DNA of 35,265 nt from Planctomycetia bacterium (GCA_030527185.1 JAUNBF010000039.1:1-35265); one strand, 5' to 3'. Shown: positions 14,071 through 23,417, counted from the stretch's first letter. Notes: a model not told the origin generated them from the letters alone. Made by a program: numbers and translations.

Positions 14071-16758
14071 TCAGTGCATATCCAGAATGGGGAGGACGAG
14101 TTCTCCCTGTTTCTGTTTTTCTTCGCTGTGAAATGCACCCAATCGCGGCGCGTTGGCATCCATCCAAAGCGTAAATTTGTGTCGCACCTCATCCGAAACG
14201 GCATTTTGATGGTTTTCGTCCTTTAAAATCTGGCTCAAACGGCTTCCTCCGGCACCGCAGCGTCCGGGAATGGAGCGGGAACCACCAAAATGGGGCGTCA
14301 TGATTGCCCTTTGCATTCCTCCCGCAAAGTAAAAAACGTAGGGGCGGAAATCTTCGTGTTCCATTTTCTGGAAGGGGAGATTCTTTTCGACGTGGCAGGG
14401 AATGCAGCTCGTTTGGACGACCGGCTGAATCAGGCGATAAAAATTGATTGGCTCAGGGAAATCGCACTCCACCTGAAGTTTTTGCGGCGGTTTCTGAAAA
14501 GCGATCGGGAGCGACCGCGACAGTTCGACGCTTTCCTCCTGAGGCTCATGGCAACCGGTACAGAGAAGTCTTTCGCCAGGATGAAGGAACGTGACAGCTC
14601 GCATGGTTTGGACGGCCTGAAAGTTTTCGTCGAGTACCTGAAAGAGAAGCTGTTTGCCATGTGGGACTTCGACCAGCACACTTCCGTCCTCCTCCACGGG
14701 GACGTAACCCAGCGGAATCCGGGGCGTATTTTCCGGGGCAAAGCCAATATTGGGCTGATTCATCCAGGGGTTGGGCTTGGGAATGACCTGAAAAATTCGC
14801 AGGTAACGAATCGGACGTTCCGGCGGGAAGGGCTGGTCGGAAAGGCGAACGTCGACAATTCCGAGCGTGGCGGTACGGTTTTCGTTTTGAAAATCTTCCC
14901 CCTGGGTGGTCTGTTGCGGAATGACGGGCGGTTTGGGACGTGCCTGAAGAGGAATTGGGTCGGAAAGCCGCAGTCGAGGGTCGTAACCAATCGGCAAAAG
15001 TTCCCTTTCGCAAATCAACTCCTCATTGCCAAAACGGTCTAACACCACCAGGTCTTCCCAACTGTTGCACAGAAACGTATCCTCACTCAACGGCCACGGA
15101 GCGCCGTAACGGTACTGGCTCCGCCCTCGGCACTCCGATTCGGGGAAGGGTTGGTAGGGTGTGACGCGGCGAAGCTGGCTCATGTGAAAATCGTTCTTTT
15201 CACGCAAATCGAGGACGCAGATACTTCCGTAAGTCTCCCCATGGTGAGGGGCGGCCAGGAGAACGTAGCGGTGGCTTCCGGGAATGGCACGAATCTGCAT
15301 TTCCGCCATCGGCAGGCCGGAAGGGGCGGTTTTGGTGAAGCCAAATCGGGTATCGTCGAATCGATTGTCGGGGAACGTGTGCCAGGGTTGCGGGTAATTG
15401 CCATGAGGGGCACGCGGATTGCGGCCGTCGGGAAAGCATGTCCAGAACTGGGAACCGAGGCAATTCTCCCGGTCGGTATAGTCCCAACGGGTGTAAACCA
15501 GCATCCCCTGATGATCCACACTGGGCTGCCACTCGCTCGTTTCAAAATAACTGATCGGGTAAAGGTCGCTTCCGTCCGGTTTCATGCTGTGCAAGACGGA
15601 GGTCGTCACACGCAAATCGGCACTTTCGCCAAAACATCGGATAAAGCCACCGCGACGCTCGGAAATGAAGACCAATCTCCCACCGGGCAACTCGCAAACG
15701 TCGAAATCGTTATACGGGCCGTCGGTCAATTGGTGCAATTCGCCCGTTTCCAGGTGGTACTTGAAAAGGTTCCAGGTGGTCTCAGGAGTCCATTTCCAGC
15801 AATGTTCCCGCGACGCGCAATGCGAAAAATAGACCGTTTTTCCATCGTACGAAACGTCGGGAGCCATGAACGCCCCTCCGGTGAGCGTTTTTCCCACCAA
15901 CCGTTTTTCTCGAGACGTTTCGGAAACTTTCCTGTCCGCCAGAAGGTCGGTCACCTCAGGTTGCGGCAATTGCCAGCCCGAAATCCGAAAGAGTCCGCCG
16001 CCACGAACGGTATTGAAGCCGTAGACCTGCGTGGTGAAATGGCCTCCTGTGCGGTCGGAGTTGAACCAATTGGTCAGACGGGAACCGGCATAACTGGCAC
16101 GGGCACAGAACAGAATGTCCGGGCACCGCGTCAAATCGGGATGGAGAAACATGGCTTGACGACGGAGTGCCGCCAACGCAAAAAAGAGGTCGTCGGCAGG
16201 CTCTTTGCCCATAAAATTCCGGCATTTCTCCACATCCGCACGAAGCGTCTTCAGGGCTGCCGTCTTTTCTTTCCCTGGATTTTCCAGTGAATCCAATAGT
16301 GCCGTAAGTCGCCGCAAAACGATTTCGGCAGGATGTTTTTCTGTCGGCAGAATCAGAGCCTGGGGATCGTAAACCTGTTCCGTGGCTCCACGTGGCGGAA
16401 CGGCATCGCCCCGCTCATTTTTTCCCGCAAGATACATTTCCAATTGGCAAAAATGCTCTCCCCAATGCCGACGCACCCCTTCGCGAAACATTTCCGCACG
16501 GACACTTTGCAATCCCAGCCGGGAAAAGATGGTTGCCAAATGTTCCTCGGAAATCGCTTTCGCAGGCACCTCTTTCGGTGGCTGAGACCCTGGCGGAACC
16601 GTAATTTCCACCCCGCCGCGTGGGAAAAGGCGACTCTCATCCGGCATGTCTATCGCGGTATCCCGTTCGGCAATCCGGTGGAGCGTCGGAGGAAGCTGTG
16701 CCTGAAGAATGGCTCCCTCCAATAGAAATACAATTCCCCAAACGAAAGATTTTTTCAT
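14071..16758 (-). CDS. Exported dihaem protein related to hydrazine synthase alpha subunit
   Basis: This 895-residue protein has a Sec signal peptide (residues 1-20, cleavage near LQAQ). A helical region (about 50-190) is followed by a long beta-propeller-like part with TolB/PD40-type repeats (for example APDVSYDGKTVYFSHCAS, SMKPDGSDLYPISY). Two haem c sites follow: CTGCH from residue 733 and CIPCH from 785. This order matches the hydrazine-synthase-alpha-like proteins common in non-anammox planctomycetes. In anammox HzsA the first haem site is followed at +4 by a Tyr that ligates iron; here that place is Glu, so hydrazine synthesis is not expected. ATG 16758 has AAAGGAAA upstream. It lies 40 nt after the MFS gene and may belong to the nag transcript. 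Confidence 0.8.
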   Translation of the reverse strand: MKKSFVWGIVFLLEGAILQAQLPPTLHRIAERDTAIDMPDESRLFPRGGVEITVPPGSQPPKEVPAKAISEEHLATIFSRLGLQSVRAEMFREGVRRHWGEHFCQLEMYLAGKNERGDAVPPRGATEQVYDPQALILPTEKHPAEIVLRRLTALLDSLENPGKEKTAALKTLRADVEKCRNFMGKEPADDLFFALAALRRQAMFLHPDLTRCPDILFCARASYAGSRLTNWFNSDRTGGHFTTQVYGFNTVRGGGLFRISGWQLPQPEVTDLLADRKVSETSREKRLVGKTLTGGAFMAPDVSYDGKTVYFSHCASREHCWKWTPETTWNLFKYHLETGELHQLTDGPYNDFDVCELPGGRLVFISERRGGFIRCFGESADLRVTTSVLHSMKPDGSDLYPISYFETSEWQPSVDHQGMLVYTRWDYTDRENCLGSQFWTCFPDGRNPRAPHGNYPQPWHTFPDNRFDDTRFGFTKTAPSGLPMAEMQIRAIPGSHRYVLLAAPHHGETYGSICVLDLREKNDFHMSQLRRVTPYQPFPESECRGRSQYRYGAPWPLSEDTFLCNSWEDLVVLDRFGNEELICERELLPIGYDPRLRLSDPIPLQARPKPPVIPQQTTQGEDFQNENRTATLGIVDVRLSDQPFPPERPIRYLRIFQVIPKPNPWMNQPNIGFAPENTPRIPLGYVPVEEDGSVLVEVPHGKQLLFQVLDENFQAVQTMRAVTFLHPGERLLCTGCHEPQEESVELSRSLPIAFQKPPQKLQVECDFPEPINFYRLIQPVVQTSCIPCHVEKNLPFQKMEHEDFRPYVFYFAGGMQRAIMTPHFGGSRSIPGRCGAGGSRLSQILKDENHQNAVSDEVRHKFTLWMDANAPRLGAFHSEEKQKQGELVLPILDMH

Positions 16759-16798
16759 GGCAGGTTTCCTTTCTACCATAGGAGAGGAAAATAACGGG

Positions 16799-18058
16799 CT
16801 ATTTCACAAAATCTTTCTTCAAATAAAAGATTCGGGCGATCATGATGAAAGCTGCTCCCAGGAGGTAAAAAATTGCCAACGATGAAAAACCGGCTTTCAT
16901 GGAAAGTTGCTGACTCATCCAGCCAAGAACAGGCGGTGCGAACGAACCAATAATGAATGCTCCACAGCAGAAAATTCCGGTGGCGGCCGCATGAAATCGC
17001 GACTCGACAACATCGTAGATCGCCGCGAAAAAGTTGGAATCATATACCCCTTGTGCCATACCATAGAAAAACAGGGCAGCACAGCACGCAACAAATCCAG
17101 GAACGTTCACCACCAGAAAGACCGCCGGGGCAGCCATGATCAGTCCAATGCAGTTCATGTCCATACGAAAGCCGGGATGGGTTTTGGCAACACGGTCGGA
17201 AATTCGACTCGCAATCGCGATACCCACCAACGCTCCGGCAAAGAACCAAAACACGGCATGAAAGGCGGCAGTCGTGGGGGTCAACGACGGAAACGTGTCT
17301 TTCAGGTACGTCGTCATCCAGGTTTTGTACCCATTCGCACCGTAAAGACACATTCCAAAAGCAAGCGTCATAAGAAGGAATGAAGGTTTGGTGATGATCG
17401 CAAGAACCATCTCTCGGAAAGTCGTCTTCGTGGCCGTTCCATCCTCTTGGGAGGGCTTGCTCGCGGCAGGTGTGTCTCGCAGGAAAAAGAGAAGTACAAA
17501 GAACCAGAGAATCCCAAACGCACCAAAGAAAATAAATGCCCAACGCCAACTCTCCGGTCCCAATCCGCTGACCCAGCCCGAAACGCAACTGCAAATCACG
17601 ATGCCGATGTACAGTGCCATCTGGTATATCGACAGCGCGGTGGAACGTGTATCCGTATGGAACTGCGCAATGAGCGAAGTCGAGGGGGAAGGCACCATGC
17701 TTTGTCCAATGGCATTCAGAAAACTGTATGTAATCAACAGTACGCCCACCGTGCTCGCAAAACCGGAGGCAAAGATTCCCACGGAAAACAGAAGCGTTCC
17801 GAGAACCAACACCCATTTACGGCGAAAGAGGTCTGCCGCAATTCCCGCAAAGGGAACCGCAAAAGCGTACACCAGCACGAAAGTGCTGACGACCAGACCG
17901 AGCTGAACGTCCGTAACGTCGTACGCACGAAAGTAGTCCTTGATTTGAGGAAGCATGGCACCATACATCTGCCGCGTTCCCTGCTGAAGGAAATACGTAA
18001 CCCAGACGAGTCCCAAAAGAATCCATTTGTAATTATCCGATTTTGCCGCGGGATTCAT
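16799..18058 (-). CDS. MFS transporter, probably for a sugar or sugar acid
   Basis: A 419-residue major facilitator with about twelve transmembrane helices. The loop between helices 2 and 3 has the family pattern (GIAADLFRRKWVLVLG). Helix 1 starts near WILLGLVWVTYFLQQG, and a charged central loop follows the sixth helix. It starts one base after the gfo/idh stop, with AGGGAG inside that gene, so it is translationally coupled to a cluster encoding amino-sugar breakdown. Import of N-acetylglucosamine, a related amino sugar or a sugar acid is inferred from context; no PTS component or sugar kinase is present in the window. Confidence 0.85.
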   Translation of the reverse strand: MNPAAKSDNYKWILLGLVWVTYFLQQGTRQMYGAMLPQIKDYFRAYDVTDVQLGLVVSTFVLVYAFAVPFAGIAADLFRRKWVLVLGTLLFSVGIFASGFASTVGVLLITYSFLNAIGQSMVPSPSTSLIAQFHTDTRSTALSIYQMALYIGIVICSCVSGWVSGLGPESWRWAFIFFGAFGILWFFVLLFFLRDTPAASKPSQEDGTATKTTFREMVLAIITKPSFLLMTLAFGMCLYGANGYKTWMTTYLKDTFPSLTPTTAAFHAVFWFFAGALVGIAIASRISDRVAKTHPGFRMDMNCIGLIMAAPAVFLVVNVPGFVACCAALFFYGMAQGVYDSNFFAAIYDVVESRFHAAATGIFCCGAFIIGSFAPPVLGWMSQQLSMKAGFSSLAIFYLLGAAFIMIARIFYLKKDFVK

Positions 18059-18059
18059 T

Positions 18060-19088
18060 TCACGCTCCCTTTTTTGCCAGAGTTACCGTTCGATTTGTCT
18101 TTGCGCTGCGCCGCTCCGCGAGAACAAGCTGGATGGAATCTCGCGCATCCTCCGGTGTCAAAACCTGGGTCTTGACCGTTCCGTTCACAAGAGAGAGAAA
18201 ATACTGTATTTCCGCTTCATATCCGGTGGCTTTCTGTAATTTTGGCTCGAAAGGCTTTCCCTTTGCGGGATAAATGGTCAAAGGTTGTTTTGCCTTGCTG
18301 TTCATCACCGCCACGGCATTTTCAAACACCACTTTGATCTCCGAACCAAAAAGATAGCTCACCGGCATGGCCCAACTGGCACTCGAAGTAACGACCTTGT
18401 TGGGGAAACCATAAATCGTCGAAAAATGGTCGAGGAAACCATCTTCACGAAGGTGCGCTTTGCTCGTCACCGTTTGTGGCATTCCAAACAGGAAGTTCAC
18501 CATGTCGGCATCGTGAATATGAAGATCCAGAACGACTCCGCCCGACTTGCTCTCGTCGAGGAACCACGATTTTCCGCCACTGTCCCTGCCAGGCGCAGCC
18601 GCAAAACGTGAAAAGTCCGCCGCTTTCACCTCGCCATATTTACCGGAGTCGATCAGCTGCTTGAGATAGACATACTCCGGCCAAAATCGGAGACACTGGG
18701 CGATCAGGAATTTTCCCTCCGCGTTTTCCGCCACAGCAAGCATCGCGTCGCACTCTTTGAGCGACAACGCCATCGGTTTTTCACACAACACATGGTATCC
18801 CGCCTGAAGAGCCTTCTGACTCATCGCGGGGTGCAGGGGCGTTGGGAGTGTAATATCCACAATGTCGAAACCTCCCGCCTGGAGCAACGCATCGTAATCC
18901 TCGAAAATTTCAATGCCCGTAAAATCGGTCGAGGTGTCCGTACCTGCCAGATTTCCCACATTAACCTTCTGGAGTTGGGCAAGGTTCGAATCGCAAATCG
19001 CGTGAACCTTGGCTCCTCTTGTTTTTTTCCAGGCTCCATAGTGCATTCGCCCCATGAACCCAAAACCAATGATTGCCACTTTCTTCAT
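18060..19088 (-). CDS. Cytoplasmic Gfo/Idh/MocA-family oxidoreductase
   Basis: A 342-residue NAD(P)-dependent oxidoreductase without a signal peptide. The N-terminal Rossmann motif is VAIIGFGFMGRMHYGAW. EKPMAL holds the conserved Lys, and VVLDLHIHDADMVNFLFG the conserved His/Asp of the C-terminal domain. It is only distantly related to the two Tat-exported copies in this window. ATG 19088 is preceded by AAAGGAA; a start at 19148 would add 20 residues overlapping nagA. It lies between nagA (25 nt) and an MFS gene (1 nt), so it probably converts an imported or released sugar in the same pathway; the reaction is not known. Confidence 0.87.
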   Translation of the reverse strand: MKKVAIIGFGFMGRMHYGAWKKTRGAKVHAICDSNLAQLQKVNVGNLAGTDTSTDFTGIEIFEDYDALLQAGGFDIVDITLPTPLHPAMSQKALQAGYHVLCEKPMALSLKECDAMLAVAENAEGKFLIAQCLRFWPEYVYLKQLIDSGKYGEVKAADFSRFAAAPGRDSGGKSWFLDESKSGGVVLDLHIHDADMVNFLFGMPQTVTSKAHLREDGFLDHFSTIYGFPNKVVTSSASWAMPVSYLFGSEIKVVFENAVAVMNSKAKQPLTIYPAKGKPFEPKLQKATGYEAEIQYFLSLVNGTVKTQVLTPEDARDSIQLVLAERRSAKTNRTVTLAKKGA

Positions 19089-19113
19089 AGGGTTCCTTTC
19101 CAGACTCAACAAG

Positions 19114-20268
19114 TTAGCAGGTACTTTTACGCCACTTGATTTTACCATTCACGATCGTCGTTTGTGGCTCCAGTTTTCCATTTGTCAGAACAATATCCGC
19201 GAAAAAACCTTTTTGAAGCCGACCTCTGTCCGGGATTCCAAGACTTTCGGCCTGATTCAGACTCGTCGCGCGAACCGCCTCGCAAAGAGGAAGCCCCGAC
19301 GCGCGAACATATCTCTGAAAACCTTTGTGATAAACCAGGGTAGACCCCGCAATTTGTCCCGTCAGGAGTCTTGCACATCCGCCAGCCACACGGACCGGAA
19401 GCCCGCCCAGCGAATAATCACCGTCCGAACAGCCTGCCGCACTCATGGAATCCGTAATCAGCATGACCCGGTCCGCACCCTTGATTCGCACGATCAAATC
19501 AATCATCTGATCCAGCAGATGGATTCCGTCGCAAATGATTTCCACGAAAACTTCGGGGGCCAGCAATCCCCCGCCCACCATTCCCAAACAAAGATGGTGC
19601 AGAGGGGTAATCATATTGCAAAAATGGGTAATGTGCGTCAGCCCGGCAGCACGTACCTCCTCGAAACATTCGTAGTCAGCGGAGGAATGTGCCGCGGAAG
19701 CGACAATCCCACGACGGGCAAGTTCACGCGTAAATTCGAGTGCCCCATCCAGTTCCGGCGAATAGGAAACCTTCTTCACCGGCGCAATCGCGTTCAGTTC
19801 GTCCACCAGGCCAATATCCGGCATCCGTAAATAATCCGGGTTCTGCGCGCCCGCACATTCCACATTCAGGAAAGGTCCCTCCAGATGCACGCCCAACATC
19901 GTCGCACCGGCATGGGGATTTTGAGCATAAGCCGCCGCTTCCTGGCAGACTTTTCGCAGCGTATCCGCAGAAACCGTAAGCGTCGTTGCCAAAAAACCCG
20001 TCACGCCATCCTGAAGTTTATCACGTCCAAGCGTCTGAAACGCCTCTGGCGTGGCATCGCAAAAATCCGCGTTGGAACGTCCATGGGAATGAATGTCGAT
20101 GAACCCCGGCATGGCGATCAGCCCTTCTGCTTCCAGGATTTCATCCCCCTCCCTGGCCGTCAACTCCTCCCCCATTTCCACGATCCGATCCCCTTCCGTG
20201 CGCAACGAACACCACGCACGATCCACGCCGGGAGAAACCAGTCGGCAATTTCTGATGAGCAAACTCAA
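19114..20268 (-). CDS. nagA: N-acetylglucosamine-6-phosphate deacetylase
   Basis: Cytoplasmic amidohydrolase that removes acetate from GlcNAc-6-P to give GlcN-6-P. In its 384 residues the metal and substrate motifs appear in order: DIHSHG, GVHLEGPF, AAHSSADY, THFCNMITPLHH, CDGIHL and the catalytic LITDSMSAAG. The start is TTG 20268-20266, whose last two bases overlap the nagB stop in TTGA. GGGAG about 7 nt upstream supports it, and no ATG is available near the expected N-terminus (SLLIRNCRLVSPG). The TTG and the overlap suggest expression coupled to nagB. Confidence 0.93.
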   Translation of the reverse strand: MSLLIRNCRLVSPGVDRAWCSLRTEGDRIVEMGEELTAREGDEILEAEGLIAMPGFIDIHSHGRSNADFCDATPEAFQTLGRDKLQDGVTGFLATTLTVSADTLRKVCQEAAAYAQNPHAGATMLGVHLEGPFLNVECAGAQNPDYLRMPDIGLVDELNAIAPVKKVSYSPELDGALEFTRELARRGIVASAAHSSADYECFEEVRAAGLTHITHFCNMITPLHHLCLGMVGGGLLAPEVFVEIICDGIHLLDQMIDLIVRIKGADRVMLITDSMSAAGCSDGDYSLGGLPVRVAGGCARLLTGQIAGSTLVYHKGFQRYVRASGLPLCEAVRATSLNQAESLGIPDRGRLQKGFFADIVLTNGKLEPQTTIVNGKIKWRKSTC

Positions 20269-21053
20269 AGCACTTCTCCCAAATCAATGCAATCTGCCGT
20301 GTAAATCAACCGACTGTCCGGGTGCAAGAGCAAATAAGAGGCTGGCAGTGTGGGGGTTGCCCGTTTTCCCGCTATCATTTTCACCAACTGGGATTCCTGT
20401 TCAGGAAAACACGCAAGCAAAAGGCACTGTTTCGCGTTTAGAATCGGACGCATTCCCAGTGTGGCCGCAAATCGGGGCATCAAACTCCGGTCACCGCTGG
20501 CCGTGAGACGTGTGTTCTGCTCGATAGTCGCCTCCGCAAGCGGCAAAACACGTGTCGGCAAATTGCCAAAATCCTCCACCGAGATTTCGTCCTCACTCAT
20601 CGGCTCGTTGAACGCGATGTGTCCATTGAAACCAATTCCCAGCAGTTGCATATCAAGGCCGCCAGCCGCCTCAAGTGCCGTATCGATCTCTTTCGGATCG
20701 GCCGGATTGGGAAAATGCGCGTTCTCTTCCCGAAAACCTCGTTCGGGAGCAAATCGACGGAAAAGATTTTCGTGCATGTACTTCCAGTAACTCAGCGGAT
20801 GATCGTGGGGCACACTGGTATTTTCCGTTTCCGCGTATTCATCGAGATTCCACGTCCTCAACAGCGAAAGATCCGCGTTCGCGAGGTTGAACTTTTCCGC
20901 AAGTTCCTCATAAAGCGTCACCATGGTATTTCCGGTGGCCAATCCCATGTTGAACGGCAACCCTCTGGCAATCTTCGTCATGGCCGCATCGAAAAGAATG
21001 GAGGCACCAACGCTGCTCATTGCCTTGTAATCACGAACACTCTCTATTCTCAT
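20265..21053 (-). CDS. nagB: Glucosamine-6-phosphate deaminase
   Basis: Cytoplasmic enzyme that turns GlcN-6-P into fructose-6-P and ammonia, the step after NagA. At 262 residues it has the family length. GLATGNTMVTLYEEL is the phosphate-binding loop, TWNLDEYAE carries the catalytic Asp region, and LLGIGFNGHIAFNEP is the family signature with the active-site His. The canonical allosteric-site residues of the E. coli enzyme cannot be judged reliably by eye. AAGGG precedes the ATG. It is the first gene of the nagB-nagA-gfo/idh-MFS operon and has a strong promoter. Confidence 0.94.
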   Translation of the reverse strand: MRIESVRDYKAMSSVGASILFDAAMTKIARGLPFNMGLATGNTMVTLYEELAEKFNLANADLSLLRTWNLDEYAETENTSVPHDHPLSYWKYMHENLFRRFAPERGFREENAHFPNPADPKEIDTALEAAGGLDMQLLGIGFNGHIAFNEPMSEDEISVEDFGNLPTRVLPLAEATIEQNTRLTASGDRSLMPRFAATLGMRPILNAKQCLLLACFPEQESQLVKMIAGKRATPTLPASYLLLHPDSRLIYTADCIDLGEVL

Positions 21054-21110
21054 TTTTTCCCTTCTGATGATTGGGGAATGAATACTCCTTTATATGGTCA
21101 ACACAATTTC

Positions 21111-21139
21111 ATTCTAACCCATGGTGAAAAGCAGGTCAA
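21111..21139 (-). promoter_or_regulatory. Sigma70-type promoter of the nag operon
   Basis: On the minus strand, TTGACC (21139-21134) is followed after 17 nt by TAGAAT (21116-21111). Transcription would start near 21104, leaving a leader of about 50 nt. A second TTGACC lies just downstream of the start site (about 21101-21096), and a lone TATAAT lies upstream (21166-21161). No repressor operator could be identified. Confidence 0.65.
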
Positions 21140-21259
21140 GGGGGGGAAATTTCAGGTATCATTATAAGTATTTACATGTTATCCGGGAGATGTTTTCGAG
21201 GAATCGTCGCAATCGTCCGCGTAATTTGCCAGACGATGAAAGAATCCCGACGTACGTTC

Positions 21260-23362
21260 TTATTCTTTTTTCCTTTCCCGAAGACGCAACAGCCAACATC
21301 CCACGCTACCCAGAAGCAACAACATCCAACTCCCCGGTTCCGGCACGTCTTCCCCGCCACGGTGGTACATCAGTATGCCATTTTGCCAACGAATGGAGTT
21401 GGAAACATTCAACCACTCCTCCCCCCATTGCAGGAAGGTTTCAAAGTTGAGCGTCGGCTCGCTTCCCACGGCCATCAAGGAGTAGTCTCCTTCTGGCAAA
21501 ACATTCTCCACAAGGAGATACAGTTCGGAATCATTGGAGAAACTCAATGTTTCCACATCTGGAAAAACCGTATCTGCCGCGGGGATTTCCAGGAACATTT
21601 TCGACGCGTTTTGAAGTGTCAGAGAGGTCAGCGCGATACTTTCTGAATCGGTAAAATTCAACTCCGTATGATCTCCTACCAACGTTCCCTCTCCACTTAC
21701 CGTTCCAGAAAAATTCCATCCCGCCCCCTGCCAGGTCGTCGTCCCGACAAGCTGGACATTCCCTACGGTGAGTTTTTCCGTACCTGCCGCATTCATCGTG
21801 TTGGTACCGGAAAGGTTCCAGTGGGGAGCATTTCCCAGATTTTGCTGGGAAGCAACGTTGACCGTAGAATTATTCCCCAACGTGTAGGTTCCGGTAAACG
21901 CCGTGTTATTTCCTGTCAGCGCATAGGTTCCTCCGCTGATACTTGTTCCGAGAAGGATGGTTCCACTGCCAGTGAGGTTACTGGAGAAGGTACTTTGGCC
22001 GCTACTATTTTTAGTTTGCCAATCGAGTATTCCACCTTGTTGAACTTCGACGGAAAGGGCACCCAGATCAGTTTCTCCTCGATTTCGACCACTTTGGAAA
22101 ATGCCACCGTTCTGAATCACGATTTTCATACTTTCGGACAATTCCGATGGATAGAGAGCGGAAAGCCGTCCTGAAGTCACGGTCAATTGTTTCAAATCGG
22201 TAGTTATAACACCGGTTTGCAGTGCCACCGCGCCCGATGTTTTCAATTCACTTCCCGACAAGGTGCCTGCCAAAACCAACATTCCGTCACCTGTATTGGA
22301 ACTTTGGACCATCCCACCATTGGCCACAATCGGATTGAAAAGAAAGGTATTATCCTTACTTTGCCCGGTTTGTTCCAGGATTCCTCCGATTCCGAGAGTA
22401 ATTTTCGGTTTGGCTCCAGAATAATCCTCACTGGTGTAGATTTTCGCGGCATTATCGAAAATTCCCGGCAAAGCCCTTATCGTATCTGCCGTGGTGGCTC
22501 CTGAATCAAATTGCAGCGTTGCGTTCTGCACGGACAAACTGCCCGTTTTCTCCAGTGCCCCCCCCCCCTGCAAATTCAGTATTCCCCCAGAAACAGTGGT
22601 GGTGCCGGTATAGGTGCTTTTTCCCGTCAGCGTCCAGGTTCCGGTTCCCTGTTTGACGAGGTTCAATGTGGTGGTTGAGGTTTCTACGCGATTCTGCAAA
22701 GACCCGGCAAAAGTTCCCGACAGATTTCGACTTCCACCGACGGTGAGTGTGTAAGTACCCGCAGAATCGCCATTGGTCGTACCGAAGACAACCGCTTTGG
22801 TATTCGCCGAGGTCAACATTTCCAGAGATTGATTGCCAGCCCAAAGAACCAAACCTTCTCCGCCAGTACCGATGTCGATCGTCCCCTGGAAGTGAACCCC
22901 ATCGTTCAAAGCGACTTTCCCCGACACGACCTGAATCGTTCCCTGAAACGCTTCCCAATTGGAATTGTCGCCAGTATTCAGCAGGAAGAGATTCAGGTCA
23001 CTATTCTTGTTCGCTCCACCTGCAACACCCTTGATAAACAACGTTTTTCCAACAGTATCGGTTGGATTGGTGATCGTAACGTTGGTAGCGGTACGCGGCG
23101 TTCTCGTGGTTTCCAACGTCGTTCCATCCGTTGCACCCCATGTCAATGTTAACGCATAAGTGTTTGAACCAGTTCCAGTAAATTGCCCCGTTCCTCCGTT
23201 GAGAGTAACACTATCCTTATCATCCAGTGTTTGAGTATCACCAGTATTGAGAACCACGTCCGCACCCCATGCTGACAGGGTGAAAAAAACGGTCGCGAGA
23301 AAACCCCAACTTCCCCAGCGATTTCCCAAAGATGGGAGAGAATAGAATTTGTGTCGTCGCAT
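21260..23362 (-). CDS. PEP-CTERM surface protein with autotransporter-associated beta-strand repeats
   Basis: A 700-residue exported protein. After a signal peptide (about 1-34, ending AWGAD) comes a long Gly/Thr/Ser/Asn-rich beta-helix region. Its repeats are of the type LVKQGTGTWTLTGKSTYTGT followed by TTVSGGILNLQGG, the autotransporter-associated strand pattern. The C-terminus is a PEP-CTERM sorting signal: VPEPGSW, a hydrophobic helix, then RLRERKKE. Such signals are cut by an exosortase, and the protein is kept at or released from the cell surface. AAAGGAG stands 5 nt before the ATG. An 11-G tract (22558-22568) within the repeats is in frame here, so the gene is on in this sequence; one slip would truncate it before the sorting signal. 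No exosortase is in the window. Confidence 0.88.
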   Translation of the reverse strand: MRRHKFYSLPSLGNRWGSWGFLATVFFTLSAWGADVVLNTGDTQTLDDKDSVTLNGGTGQFTGTGSNTYALTLTWGATDGTTLETTRTPRTATNVTITNPTDTVGKTLFIKGVAGGANKNSDLNLFLLNTGDNSNWEAFQGTIQVVSGKVALNDGVHFQGTIDIGTGGEGLVLWAGNQSLEMLTSANTKAVVFGTTNGDSAGTYTLTVGGSRNLSGTFAGSLQNRVETSTTTLNLVKQGTGTWTLTGKSTYTGTTTVSGGILNLQGGGALEKTGSLSVQNATLQFDSGATTADTIRALPGIFDNAAKIYTSEDYSGAKPKITLGIGGILEQTGQSKDNTFLFNPIVANGGMVQSSNTGDGMLVLAGTLSGSELKTSGAVALQTGVITTDLKQLTVTSGRLSALYPSELSESMKIVIQNGGIFQSGRNRGETDLGALSVEVQQGGILDWQTKNSSGQSTFSSNLTGSGTILLGTSISGGTYALTGNNTAFTGTYTLGNNSTVNVASQQNLGNAPHWNLSGTNTMNAAGTEKLTVGNVQLVGTTTWQGAGWNFSGTVSGEGTLVGDHTELNFTDSESIALTSLTLQNASKMFLEIPAADTVFPDVETLSFSNDSELYLLVENVLPEGDYSLMAVGSEPTLNFETFLQWGEEWLNVSNSIRWQNGILMYHRGGEDVPEPGSWMLLLLGSVGCWLLRLRERKKE
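22558..22568 (-). repeat. Eleven-base G tract inside the PEP-CTERM gene
   Basis: Eleven consecutive C on the plus strand encode part of Q-G-G-G-A (around residue 268) of the surface protein. A length change not divisible by three would stop translation before the anchor. Confidence 0.85.
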
Positions 23363-23417
23363 GATAACTCCTTTGAAAAAAGAGGTGAAACCCTATTTAC
23401 CTTTCCAACTTTCTTTC

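Noticed and set aside
15151..16290. 379-codon plus-strand frame within the dihaem gene
   Set aside because: Antisense to a protein with signal peptide, haem motifs and good start signals; no motif of its own.
14071..16758. Anammox hydrazine synthase
   Set aside because: Only an alpha-like chain is present, the expected Tyr after the first haem motif is missing, and no beta/gamma subunit, hydrazine dehydrogenase or other anammox gene is nearby.
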